Source: Ananas comosus
Lineage: Eukaryota > Streptophyta > Magnoliopsida > Poales > Bromeliaceae
Reading direction: 5' to 3'
Length of the DNA stretch: 64,000 bases
NCBI RefSeq assembly: GCF_001540865.1
Contig: NW_017893422.1
Location: 1-64,000, forward strand
Under the pieces are notes generated by a model. The model saw only the letters and a program-made list of their open reading frames with translations. It was not told where the DNA came from and did no database searches. The position numbers and the translations under genes are program-made. Below are positions 11,704-23,037 of the stretch, in pieces. Numbering within the stretch: the first letter of the stretch is position 1; each line of letters starts with the position of its first letter.

Positions 11704-12018
11704 TGTCACGCCCCGGGACCCAGCGGAAGCCTGCCCGGCACGAGTCCAGACCCGCCATACGTCTAAAACATATAAGGCGTCTACTAACAACAATAATAAA
11801 AGCAAATAACAAAAGACATCTAGAAGTATCAGAGCATAGTAAGTGTCTAAATGCTACAACAAGGGATAAGGATAAAACAGTGAGTTCACTAAATAAGACA
11901 TAAAGTAAATACAATAGGAAATCCCAAATACAAGTACTAAAGGTAAGTACATAGGTGGTCTCTACTCATGGATACAAATCTTTCACTCTCCCAACTACAA
12001 AAGAAAGAGCAAACCACA
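11704..12018 (-). repeat. 3' end of a gypsy LTR, minus orientation, correctly written part
   Basis: The reverse complement matches the last 315 bp of the LTRs ending at 4905 and 46967, including the GCGTGACA terminus. It stops at 'aaaccac' (12012-12018). The very next LTR bases are found, string-reversed, at the far end of the block, at 16017. So this piece and 12019-16017 belong to one element. Confidence 0.88.
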
Positions 12019-14445
12019 GCACGACTAAACAGGCGATAGTGGACCCGCTCCAAGTTCTTGAATGACAACTGATGATGGAAAGGAGTCTCACATTTCTCTG
12101 TCTACCTTTCCCTAGACTCTTTGAACTCCGTCCCCCTGTCCTGTCACCGTCTCATGCTCGCTCTCAAAAGGGCTAATGACGTGACGCAAGGAAAACATCA
12201 AGCTCTACTACTCCTGTTCCGAGCATAGAAACTCCACCCAAACGCCGGACGCTAAAAGTCTAACCAGGTCCGCAGTTTGGAGAGGTGAATGGCCCTACAT
12301 CACTTGGCCCGGAACTAGCAGCTCTTTCCCCGTCTCTATTACTTCCTTTCCCTACAACACCTAGCTTCGTTTCCTTTCTCCGGTCGTCAGCTCTCGTCAC
12401 CAGTCGTTAGGAAGTCTTCCGGTGGTTTCATAGGCTCCCCGGTCAGTCCAGTCAGCTCCCCAGCTCCAAGAAGTCGTGGGGCACCTCGTGGGCTCGCAGC
12501 AGCTGGCGGCGCAACACAATAGACACCACCCGGAGTGCATGGCGGTGTCACAGGTATCGCACCCCCGTCCACGAAAGAAACGCCGGTCCTCCCGGTGAAA
12601 GCAAGTCTCACGGGCTCTCCAAGAAACGGACGTGGGAGCAGTCGCTGACGTGGACGTAGAAGTCGAGGCTCGGTCCCCTGGGGCTGTCGTGGGATAGTCA
12701 GATCCGCTGGTAGTCCTGTCGCCGTCAGCCTCTCAAGCGTCGTCCCAAGCTCACCCGCCTACATACGGCGGGTCTGGCTCCCGCGGCGTCGTCGTGTCCT
12801 CCAGCATCGTCCATAATAAAACTAAGTACTATAAGCACAAGCACGTAATAAACTATGACCACGAAGCGTAAGAAAATAACTAGCCGTCAAACGGCTCAAC
12901 GTATCGTAAAGAAATCGTGGATGAAACGTAGACCCTGCTCATCAACATGGACTGGTATGGGATCTACAAGCACTCAAAACGGGAGCGACGGGTCAATCCC
13001 ATCCGCTGACCTAGTACGGTCACCTAAATGACCGTGATGTGTTTGATCCACTCAAACTACATCATAACCCATACCTAACCAACTGTGTCATAATACGGTG
13101 GTATCTAACGTGCTTGTCTTGCCACTGGAAAGCCCTTGGCCCAGTCGTCCTCAAACAAATATTTCCCACGGTCTCAAGTAACAAGCGTTACTGGTAATCG
13201 AGAAGCGCTCGTGCTGTCAACTAAGCCTCCCCAACACATCGGATGAACCGATCGTAAAGATACTCACTGCCTTTTTGGCAGTTCTAACTACTATAAGGTC
13301 AACACGCTCTTAAGCCCCTACACAAAGGTCGACTCAACGGCCCGTACGGTGGACTATCCCTTCACCTCAAACACTAACTAGAACAGGGACCCTGTTGAGG
13401 ATAAAGATTTCGTGGGATATCTTACCGTGGGCGACTCAATTTTCTCGACTTCCGTGTTAATGTTCTAGAAAATCTGTTTCCTAAATAAGCTGGCTCACAT
13501 AGCGGAACCCCCCGTGGCCACAATAAACAGTTCTTCTTTCTACCTAGAGAAGCTAACACGCACCTAATAGCTCTTTAGTTGTTTCAGTGTTAGTTCTTGT
13601 TTATAGGCAACGGGTCTTAACTACTGAATAAGCTAGTTGACGTTCCTAGCTTTCATATGAGGTTTTAGCTAAACGTTAGCCCGATAGTAGTCGAGTTCTA
13701 ATTCGGACTTCTACATAGATTCTGACGAAAATCTTGTGCCATACCCGTAATACTTAAATGTCAGTACGGAAAACCTAACTGATTACGCGGTCGTCGGAAA
13801 TACCTAAATTACTTGGCACAGAAATTCGGGATAAACCTATCTAAGCATCATCACAAATAACTGCTATAGAACTAGATAAGAGCTTCACTGTTTCTCGTAC
13901 TTCTGGTAAACTCTCACCACAACGTTCATGAAGCTCTTTTCCTTGACAAACGGTTCAATTTCTTTACGCTTAAAACCGAAGCTCTTCACCGTAAAGACCC
14001 GGTACACTAAAGTCTTTGACCCTATCGACACCTAGGTGTCTTCTAACTTCGCTAATTTCTAACCGGATCCGGCTGGTCACAGTGTCTCTAAGCCTCAAAG
14101 GAACCAAACCGCCCTATGATGGCTTCTAAACATCTCCCTAAACGTTTCTACAGATGAGGAGAGTGAGCTGAGTGTGTATTTCCTCGATTCAAAGACACCT
14201 TGCTTCGGACACTTTCTTCGAAAGTTCTTGACTTCCTTGCTAACTGATGGCGGGGTTAAGACCGTGACGGACAATGACCTCACCTGATACACTAAATGTC
14301 GCTACGCAGCAACTTACCGAATCCCACACAAGATTACGTCTTACCGGTCCACTAACGAATACGTAGTGCGGTTAATTTCCTAATACTTTTCTTGATGGGA
14401 TGTGTACTAGACCTCAATCGTCGCCACCATAAACGGAATTTCGAA
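12019..14445. other. String-complemented gag-protease-RT-RNase H block (invisible to six-frame search)
   Basis: Complementing each base in place and reading left to right gives a Tekay-like polyprotein that starts inside gag. In order: the gag core (TVAEYEREFSRLLHCVPF near 12095-12190), two CCHC zinc knuckles (12520-12625), protease with DTG at 12852-12860, reverse transcriptase with FIDD near 13850-13868, and RNase H (near 14280-14440). I noticed one in-frame stop in the zinc-knuckle region. No true strand of the DNA as written encodes this, so the listed strand is neutral. It fuses to LTR sequence near 14440-14450 at a short shared tract. The cause is inferred to be an assembly error. Confidence 0.93.
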
Positions 14446-16017
14446 ACACCTCCTAGTTTGAAGTTGGGATGAACCAAAACTCGAACCTAACCCCGAAGAG
14501 AACTCCAACCATCGAACATTAGGGGTAAACAATGTACGAAAGGATCCAAAATGATCTACTTTGGGATCTAAAACCCTAAATCCCAAATAAAACCCCCAAA
14601 AACCTAAACTCCCGAAATCTTGGTTTAACTACCCAAATCTTGGAAACAAATCCAATCTAACCTTCCTGAGATTGAGGGTAAACCTCTAGCACTCTCGGAA
14701 GAAGCGTTAGCCATTCAAAAGAGGTTGGGATCGAACTCCTCGAATTACTAACTCGATAAACGAGAAGCAAAGCAAACCCACTAGGATAAAAACTACAAAG
14801 ATCCCATGATCCCTCGAACACCTATGGAAGCAAGCCGCTTTGCTTCTTCAACTAAAACCACCCAAACTGAAGTACCTTTACCCCGTTTTACCGGGGATAC
14901 AGAAGATTTGAAAACATTTTATAAAAACTTACGTTTAAGTACGATTTATACTGAGTACCCTTAAAATCTTGTGAATTATACGTACGGAGTATATAGCATT
15001 TTAAACATGAGGTATATCATCTCGATATACACATCTAACGTACGTAACACCTATCATGAACCAAAATGTTCAACTCTTGTATAGAGGTACAATCTCAACT
15101 CACTGAAATTCGCAGTACTTGTGTAATTACAGTACGAACCTTGAGTAACTTGGTTTCACAGTAGTTCCCCGTGAACTTTGATCATTTGATAATTTGACGT
15201 TGGATCCCTGTACAACTATCCGGTGATATATAGACGATGTAAGGTACAATCTCTGTACTACTATATCTCTATCCGGTAACTCTACGAACTGTATAAGGTA
15301 CAAAAATCTGTACTCCTGAACCATGAACTCTGTCTAGTAACGAACGAACGGTAAACACGAGTAAGCGTGTACGAACACTCCCAGCGAGGGATGTTCGGCC
15401 GTGAGGCCTCTATCGGTAGCACTGTGTACGAGCGGCACGCCCTAACCCGCGGCTTCACCTAACGGCACCCCCTCCGAGTAAGGATCTCACCCCTACAACT
15501 GATGGTGCCCCGGTAATCCGTGCCGCGTCCGGTCTGTCGGAAGCCCACCCAGAATATACTAACCCTGAATCACTGTCTTGCATGATACACTTGAAATTTT
15601 GATAATTTCATCTGAACCTGATCTTATCATTTGTTACCGTAGAAATGATAAAGACGTAACTCCTGTAGCCTAACCAACGTAAAGATACGACTACGTACAG
15701 TATGTGTAGGTACATGTAAGTACTATAGCACGAAGTAATGAACACGTTTAATATGATTCATCTTTAAGATACAATATCACTCAATGTAAAATGAATGGAC
15801 AGCGAAATGATGTAACAATCAGTGACTGGAGAAAAACATCGAAACCCGGAACACCACGTAAGTGACTTCAGTCATTAACGGGTGACCTTTGATAAAAATT
15901 ATCAAGAGTGCGGGGACAAAATACCAAATGAAAAGTCTCGGAAGCCGTGGCCGCCTCCGTGCCCTAGCGCCGTTCCCCTAGCGAATCGATCGATCGCTCC
16001 TCGCCAAGAAACGGATC
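14446..16017. other. String-complemented gypsy LTR (leader to near 3' end)
   Basis: This continues the block above. Complemented in place it reads as LTR from the post-leader region to 'tgcctag' near the LTR 3' end. For example, 15861-15880 complemented equals 4434-4453 exactly. The stretch 14446-15545 is the true reverse complement of the other backward block (1870-2990), as expected if both carry the same error. Reversing 12019-16017 as a string would put this LTR directly after 12018 in the correct minus orientation. Confidence 0.92.
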
Positions 16018-16129
16018 NATTCACTTCCTTCATGGCATACCGGGAGAGGAGAACCGTTGATCCCGTTGAATCACTACCGGGAGAGGAGAACCGTCAATCT
16101 CGTAGTTAAGATTCTATTTCTGCCATCAT
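16018..16129. other. Single N followed by an unassigned segment with a short direct repeat
   Basis: The N at 16018 ends the backward block. The next 110 bp hold two copies of an 18-bp unit, taccgggagaggagaacc, about 40 bp apart, and match no other LTR here in any of the four readings I tried. LTR sequence of the 42169-45857 family resumes near 16130. Confidence 0.5.
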
Positions 16130-18488
16130 ACCAATCCTAGGGATTCCGGAATCCATTTTCACAACTTAAGGGTTTACTCTTTTACCCTATGTCGACGACC
16201 TTTCTAGGTCTATTCTATTCACTTTCTAGTGGTCCTATTGCCACTATGATTCACAACTTAGTTTACTTTTACTAAGTGGTTCTTTACATCATAACCTAGG
16301 TTCACTTACACTAGGTTTTATATACTTTCTCCTAGATCTCAACTCTAGGTTTACATACCCGACCTAGGTCCAATGACACTAGGTTAATGTCCGACCTATG
16401 TTCAATAACACTAGGCTTATTTCATGTCCAACCTATGTTTAATAGCACTAGGTTCATGCCACTCGAGCTATTCAATGTCCAACCTAGGTTTAATAACTCT
16501 AGGTTCAGCCACTCGATCTATTCAATGTCTTAGTTCTCCACGCCTAGGTTTATAATTTGCACATTTTCATTTACCTCGTTACCGTTTAGATTTCTACTCA
16601 ATTGGAGTTGTCGATTTATACCCAATACTTAGGGATTTCACGTGAGGTTTACAGATTATATACTTATTTCCATCGAGGTTTCTAATCATTATCGACGTTC
16701 ATATAGCTTGAACTATAATATATTCATTTTCACATATGTTTGGGCACATGCCTCAAATATTCGCTTTTAAGTGTCGACAATAGCATCTAGGTTCACATTT
16801 CATATTCAATTTACATGCCCTTGGCTTTTACAGGTTTAACATGATATTTACAAGTTCAACATTTATATATCATGAACATATGAATTTAGAATAACTATGG
16901 CTTTCCCGTTCATATATATATTCATTCTCATGTCTCTCGCGTTCATTTTCATATATGTTTAGCCCTTTTTGCAACTAGCACCCACAAGTCACGCATTCAT
17001 ATGTCTCTAGCATGTTTGTCGCACCTAAATAATCATACAAGATTATCACTATAGTCATGTACATATTCTATCGATAAGCAACTTATATAACTCATGCTTT
17101 CAGTTCAATAATCATATTCATGAACTATCGCTACACATATATGCGTCAATTGAATTCATACTTTACTTTGGCATGGAAGTGACCTAATCACTTCGGTAAG
17201 CACAACCCACCTTTCTTTGATGCCGGAATGGGAGAAATTCGCTTCGAGTACTTTTCCAACAGCCGCGACCCGCGCTCGTGACTATTGTAGTCGAAAATGC
17301 TCTTTTGGCGATATCTTCGCGTAGGCTCGTCGGATTGCCAAACCGACTTCGCCAGCAAGTTTCTTTTACCCCCAATTAGGTTTGTACGCGGTCAATTTCA
17401 CTTTAGGGCTTCTATTCTGCAAAAGTGCATTATCGGGGTCAATTTTTATAGAAGCTCGTTTCAATGCAATTTCACAATTCACTAGAGTAATTCAACTCTT
17501 TTTAGCCCAAGAATCTCAAAAATAATTAATGAAATCTGCCCAAAGACATCGATTCCATTTTTCTCTCTATTTCATTTCCTTTCTTTCATTTTTTCTTCTC
17601 TTTCTTTCTTTCTTTCTTTCCTGCAGATTTCTTCCTTTTTCCACTACCACTTCGCACCGAACACTTCAAAACCTTTTGAAAACACACCCTTGGCTTTTCC
17701 GAAACTTCACAATTGATTCGGAGATTCCACAATTTATCCTTACGCCTTACTTTAATTCTTTTAATCAAAGTTAGCGTCGGAAATCTGAAAATTCTTTTTA
17801 CATTTCGTTTCGCGCCCAATTTGCACCGAAACACTTATTTATCTCCGAAATTCATTCCAACGCATCACGAATCACTCGAGAATGATGTCCAACTAGCTCA
17901 ATCCTCACTTTGATCCTCTAGGTCAAAGTTGACATCGCAACTCCAAGTTTCCATATGTTACAGTTGTAGTTCTCACCCCACTATTCCACAGAGCCGGGAC
18001 CGAGCAAGCCGGCGAGCGACCGCGGTAAAGGTATCGTACCATAGTCAGAGGCCACCAGAGTTGGGTTATTACATTTTGTTAATAGTTTACCCTTTTATCA
18101 TCTTTTGTATTTGATGATTTAAGATGTTGATGTATAAAGCAAAGAAAGAAAAGAATGTAATGTTTATTTTGAGCCAATGTGATGTAAAAAGAAACAATGC
18201 AAGCAATGTAAAGAATCATGAATATACAACTTGGATGAAATGGATGCATGTATGTGATCAAAAGTTGAATCATAATACCTGTGTAGATGTTTAGTTCCCT
18301 TTCTTTCACTCATGGCTATTGCTTACCCTCGTGTAAGCCGTTTGTGTATATTTCCGCTAGTGCACTTCTTTTTGAGAATGTACATGTGATGAAACTTGGG
18401 CGGACAGGGGAAACTCTGTCCGTTCGGCGTCTGTTGGACGTGCTCGGGCCGGCCCAAATTGGTATCGGTCCCGGGGCGTGACAAGTCG

Positions 18489-19106
18489 CAGTTCTTAAAC
18501 TTAGCATACAGCTTCTCCTCTCCAAGGACTTGAAGCACGATTCTCAGATGCTCGGCATGTTCCTCGTCGCTACGAGAGTAGACCAAGATGTCGTCTATGA
18601 AGACCACGACAAATCGGTCCAAGTACTCCTTGAAGACACGGTTCATTAAATCCATGAACGCTGCCGGGGCGTTAGTGAGCCCAAATGGCATGACCGTGAA
18701 TTCATAGTGTCCATACCGCGTGCGAAATGCGGTCTTTTGCACATCTTCCGGCTTGATCTTAAGTTGATGATAACCGGGCTGTAGATCAATCTTTGAATAA
18801 ACCCGAGATCCTTGCAAATGATCAAATAAATCATCGATCCTGGGCAACGGGTACTTATTGTTGATCATGACCTTGTTCAACTCGCGATAATCTACGCAAA
18901 GTCGAAACGATCCGTCCTTCTTTCGCACGAATAAAATCGGGGCTCCCCACAGCGATACACTCGGCCGTATAAATCCCTTATCGAGGAGATCTATCAATTG
19001 AGCCTGCAGCTCCTTTAGTTCCGCCGGCACCATCCAATACGAAGCCTTCGAGATAGGCACGGTTCCTGGAACCAAATCTATCATGAACTCGTTCTTCCGG
19101 TTCCAA
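18489..19106 (-). pseudogene. Gypsy pol, N-terminal RT part, continuing the pseudogene 5656-7277
   Basis: Minus-strand reverse transcriptase from just before the IDLVPGT motif through [16 protein letters not shown], the [16 protein letters not shown] motif and the catalytic [15 protein letters not shown] to AKFKNCD, where the solo LTR 7278-18483 interrupts. The frame and the agtcg duplication join it to 5656-7277. At 19085-19106 the frame shifts, and the gene is cut at 19107 by another LTR, so protease and gag are missing. It is non-functional. Confidence 0.93.
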
Positions 19107-19675
19107 TGTCAAAATTGACACTTCCGAGAACCTGGATCCGAATAATTATCTCGAGATAATTGTTTGTTTGTGTTACCTTGTGTTTGCTGCCAAGACATCC
19201 AAATCGGTGTGTTTTGTGGCAGCGGGTGACTCGTGACACGAGTCGGTAAGTTTCAAGACACTTAGTGGGCCTCGACAGCGTCCCGGTGTGATTTTCGAGA
19301 CTTCCGGCGAGTTACGATAATCGATTTTGGAAAACCGATTTTGGGGATTCGTGTGGGGTTGTGAGTCATGTATTCTGGATTTGTGGGTTAGTTACTGACT
19401 CGGTGGATCTTCTTAGGTCCGGTAAACTCCTTGCTTACCCAGTGTTCCGACGCGACAGTGACAGGTGGGTGCTTCGAGTTGGTAGTCGGTGAGATCGTTT
19501 CACTTTCCTCTGTTCTTTCATACCAGTATCGTAGTCTCTACATGTCGGTTATGTTTGGTTATCATTTGTTCATCTATACTTTGTTGATTGCATGATTATA
19601 GTTGTGGATAGACATGTAGAGCATGCTTGCATATATATTGTATCTCTGTGGACCTTGGGTCCAGGCAACACATCG
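19107..19675 (+). repeat. LTR fragment, 5' part, of a distinct family
   Basis: It starts with a perfect inverted repeat TGTCAAAATTGACA at its terminus and has no ACCGGT array. It interrupts the minus-strand pol at 19106 and is itself cut at 19676. It has only an LTR-like beginning, so the family is uncertain. It has no coding sequence. Confidence 0.6.
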
Positions 19676-21187
19676 TGTAACATATAACTTCCCAGTAAAT
19701 CATGCCGAGTTTCGTCGAAATATGCAGAACGCGGAGTGGAACAAGTTGGTATAGGTTCTAAGTGCATTGGAACCTATATAGTGTAAAGGGACCCGAGAGA
19801 GTGAAATTGCAAAATCTGGCAAAGTCCTAGATTTTGGGCTCTCGAGGACCGGTCCCTGAAGGAGAGACCGGTCCCCGTACGCGTAGCAACGGGGCAGGGT
19901 GAAAAAATCAGCTAAGTCCTGGAATTGGGGTCTACGGGAACCAGTTCCTGAGTGAGAGACCGGTCTCCAGGGTCCAGTCCCTAAAGGAGAGACCGGTCCC
20001 CCATTGCGCAGTCGGCCAAAAAAAATGTGAAATTTCGCTAAGTCCCTGGGAGCAGACCTACGGGGACCGGTCCCTGCGGGGAGAGATCGGTCCCCGCATG
20101 CGAAAATTGCCCAGGATGGGCTGATTGGAAAAATGAAAAGTTGAGGGGCTAAGGTGCAAAGTGACATGAGTGGGGTCTATAGAGGTGGGGGCTTGGATTG
20201 GGGCTCTCATTTCTCAACCCTAACCCTAAAACCTTTCCCTCTCTCTCTCTAAAACCCTCTTTCTCTCTCTCCTTCTCTCTAGATCTTGAGCAAATGGAGG
20301 GGATTTGGAGGAGCAAGCTTGGAAAAAAAGCTCTCCAAGGTGAAGGTTAGCTTGTGAAGAGCTTTTAGAGGAAAGCTTTGAACCCTAGGTGAGTTTTTGA
20401 GGATTTCTAGGGTTTTCAAGTTAGGGCTTTGGTTTAATTCCTCCTAGCATGTATCTAGGAGGTGATTTGGGGGAATTCCTCCATGAATTGGCAGGCTAAG
20501 GGCTTGAATGAGGAAGATGACAAAGTATAGGGACCCAAAATTGGGGTTTTGTAATTATGAGATCGAAGCTTGGGATTGATCTCATTCTAACCTAATTGGT
20601 AGGTCAACGAACGCATTGGTACGTTCGGTTCGGCAATACGACGAGCGTGCACGAAGTTATTGAAGAAATAAGCTGAATTGGTACAAATCGCCGCAGCTCG
20701 CGACGAAAGCGTCTAAAATTCACGAAAATTGGACCACGACATCCTAGTAGTACTAAAAGGTGGGGGGTGCTGTCCGGAAACACCGGATCTCTTTCTATGT
20801 CTATGTCACTTTATTTGAGCATCTTGTATCATTGCATTCTTGCATATAGGGTAGCTTGTTATGTGTGCTTAATTGAATTGCATTTAGATGCTAAAGGAAC
20901 ATGTGAATGATGACGCACCATGAGGACTTGTAGGTGAGAACCCTATGTGCATGTGAATGCGAGAAAAGACTTGGACAATAGTAAATAAGGGTGACATTGA
21001 CATTAGTGACCAGATTGGCATCGAGAATGTAAATGACTAAACAAGGTTTAGCTTATCATGGCATCAGGACCATTGTGGCTTTGTGCATTGAGACAGGTTT
21101 GGCAAGATTTTCTCAAAATGAGGATTGGATCGTACTCACACTACACTAGCTTTGGCTTGAGGAAGGTAGCTCCTCCTCAAGCGGTGT
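19676..21187 (+). repeat. Gypsy LTR, plus orientation, left part (continues 41670-41877)
   Basis: It starts TGTAACATATAACTTCCC and is related to the LTR at 62400. It has an ACCGGT array, a CT-rich leader at 20235-20282, and A/T-rich sequence. It is interrupted at 21187 by the solo LTR 21188-41664. It resumes at 41670 and is cut again at 41878. Confidence 0.83.
19846..20098 (+). repeat. ACCGGT palindrome array in LTR U3
   Basis: About eight units of the GGACCGGTCCCTGAAGGAGAG type, two of them decayed (ggaaccagttcc, gggtccagtccc). The same position and spacing are seen in the other LTRs. Confidence 0.88.
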
Positions 21188-21513
21188 TGTCACGCCCCGG
21201 GACCCAGCGGAAGCCCGCCCGGCACGTGCCCAGACCCGCCATACGTCTAGAACGTATAAGGCGTCTAAAAACAACAATAATAATAGCAATAATAAAAGAC
21301 ATCTAGGAGTATCAGAGCATAATAAGTGTCTAAATGCTACCACAAGGGATAAGGATAAAACTGTAAATCCACTAAATAAACATAAGGTAAGTACAATAGA
21401 AAATCCTAGATACAAGTGCTAAAAGTAGGTACATAGGTGGTCTCTATACATGGGTACCAAAACCTCTCACTCTCTCAACTACAAAAGAAAGAGTAAACCA
21501 CCTAGGCGAAGAA

Positions 21514-21613
21514 CCGCTCCTCGCTAGCTAGCTAAGCGATCCCCTTGCCGCGATCCCGTGCCTCCGCTCCTCGCTAGCTAGCTAAGCGATCCCCTTGCCG
21601 CGATCCCGTGCCT
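21514..21613 (-). repeat. 50-bp tandem duplication in the LTR
   Basis: Two identical 50-bp units (21514-21563 and 21564-21613) contain CTAGCTAGCTAAGCG. Other copies of this LTR have one unit. It is a local slippage or replication duplication. Confidence 0.92.
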
Positions 21614-22754
21614 CCGCCGGTGTCGAAGGCTCTGAAAAGTAAACCATAAAACAGGGGCGTGAGAACTATTAAAAATAGTTCCCAGTGGGCAATTACTGAC
21701 TTCAGTGAACTGCGCCACAAGGCCCAAAAGCTACAAGAAGAGGTCAGTGACTAACGATGTAACAATAAAAAGGTAAGTAAACGTAACTTACTATAACATA
21801 GAGTCTCCACTTAGCATGATTTGCATAAGTAATAAAGCAACTATATCATGAATGTACATGGATGTGTTGACATGCATAAGCGTAGGAATGCAACCAATCC
21901 AATGTTCTCAATGCAAAATAGTAAAGATGTCATTGTTTACTATTCTAATCCAATTCCACTTTAATAGTTTTAAAGTTCACATAGCACGTTCTATCACCAA
22001 GTCCCAATCATATAAGACCCACCCGAAGGCTGTCTGGCCTGCGCCGTGCCTAATGGCCCCGTGGTAGTCAACATCCCCACTCTAGGAATGAGCCTCCCCC
22101 ACAGCGATCCACTTCGGCGCCCAATCCCGCACGGCGAGCATGTGTCGCGATGGCTATCTCCGGAGTGCCGGCTTGTAGGGAGCGACCCTCACAAACATGT
22201 GCGAATGAGCACAAATGGCAAGCAAGCAATGATCCGTCTCAAGAACCAAGTCCTCATGTCTAACAACATGGAATATATCAAGTATCTCAATGGCCTATCT
22301 CTATGTCATCATGTCTCTAACATGGAATGTAGCAGATATATAGTGGCCTATCAACATGTCTCTACGTTGCAGTTTAATAGTTTACTAGTTTCAAGTGCCC
22401 CTTAATGACACTTTTGTTCAACGAGTTCCAAGCATAGCATTAATATGTTCATGATGCATAATTCACTCAACTCTAGCATGGAGACATGTTCTCAACTTGC
22501 GAAACCAAGCACTATCCACAATGCATGCAATCTACACATATAGCTCTACTATATGGAGTACAAATTTTATGATATATAAAGTGTAAGGAAGTGAATTCTC
22601 GAAATACGAGGATTGTACTTCATCCAGGATCGACTAATTGTCGAAAGTATACCCTTTGTGGGAGTTGAGAATGTCTAAAGCACAAAAGTGCGTTGGGGTT
22701 GAGTCCGCGAGAGCAAATGAGGCAAACTGCATCATTGGGCTGATGTTGCTCTCG

Positions 22755-23037
22755 GGGACCGGTCTCTGCAGGTGAGAGACCGGTTCCCCTGGCTGGGCGT
22801 AGCGGGGTTGCGTGATGCAACCGGTCCCTGGCAGGGAGAGACCGGTTCCCGAACGTGGTCCCAGCGAGAAGTGCCAAAAATTTGGCTAAGTCCTAAAAAT
22901 CGAGCTCTCGGGGACCGGTCTCTCAGGCGAAGACCGGTCTCCCGAGGACCGGTCTCCCGGGGAGAGACTGGTTCCCGAACGCGTGCGCCCGAGGGAAGCT
23001 CTCGGGGACCGGTCCCAGGTCGGTGAGACCGGTCCCT
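22755..23037 (+). repeat. ACCGGT palindrome array, element A 5' LTR
   Basis: About nine units, several as closely paired GGACCGGTCTC...GAGACCGGTTCC. The array ends about 55 bp upstream of the TATA-like motif at 23091-23100, which fits an upstream activating or transcription-factor-binding array. Confidence 0.9.

Larger units (their letters stand above)
11045..17962 (-). mobile_element. Solo gypsy LTR, minus orientation (same family as 42169-45857)
   Basis: In reverse complement it starts TGTAACATATGGAAACTTGG (at 17962) and ends CTCGGGGCGTGACA (at 11045). The duplication gttgt lies at 11040-11044 and 17963-17967. It matches the solo LTR 42169-45857: 11045-11703 corresponds to that LTR's last 650 bp and about 16130-17962 to its first 2.6 kb. 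The interior is occupied by another minus-strand element (from 11704) and the string-reversed block. Confidence 0.87.
7278..18483 (+). mobile_element. Solo gypsy LTR, plus orientation, carrying two nested insertions
   Basis: It starts TGTAATACACCG and ends GGGGCGTGACA, with the duplication agtcg at 7273-7277 and 18484-18488. It was inserted within the RT region of the minus-strand pol; removing it and one agtcg rejoins the pol frame. Its own sequence is 7278-7588, 9242-11044 and 17968-18483, about 2.63 kb. It has an ACCGGT array (7453-7588, then 9237-9268), a CT-rich leader (9370-9425), A/T-rich middle sequence and a 3' end ending in the usual GCGTGACA. Confidence 0.9.

Noticed and set aside
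12387..12611. Open frames such as the minus-strand 74-codon frame, and those at 14095-14292, 15127-15324 and 15882-16109
   Set aside because: They lie inside the backward block and exist only because the sequence is mis-written.
12019..16017. A gene encoded by complement-only or parallel-strand reading
   Set aside because: Polymerases read antiparallel strands, so a left-to-right complement is never expressed. The block breaks LTR continuity and ends at an N; an assembly error explains all of it.
19107..19675. A host intergenic spacer between pol and the next LTR
   Set aside because: It begins with an LTR-like terminus exactly where pol is cut. I keep it as an LTR fragment at modest confidence.
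22755..23037. CRISPR-like array
   Set aside because: Units are short palindromes with irregular spacing in a plant LTR. There are no uniform repeats and spacers, and no cas genes.
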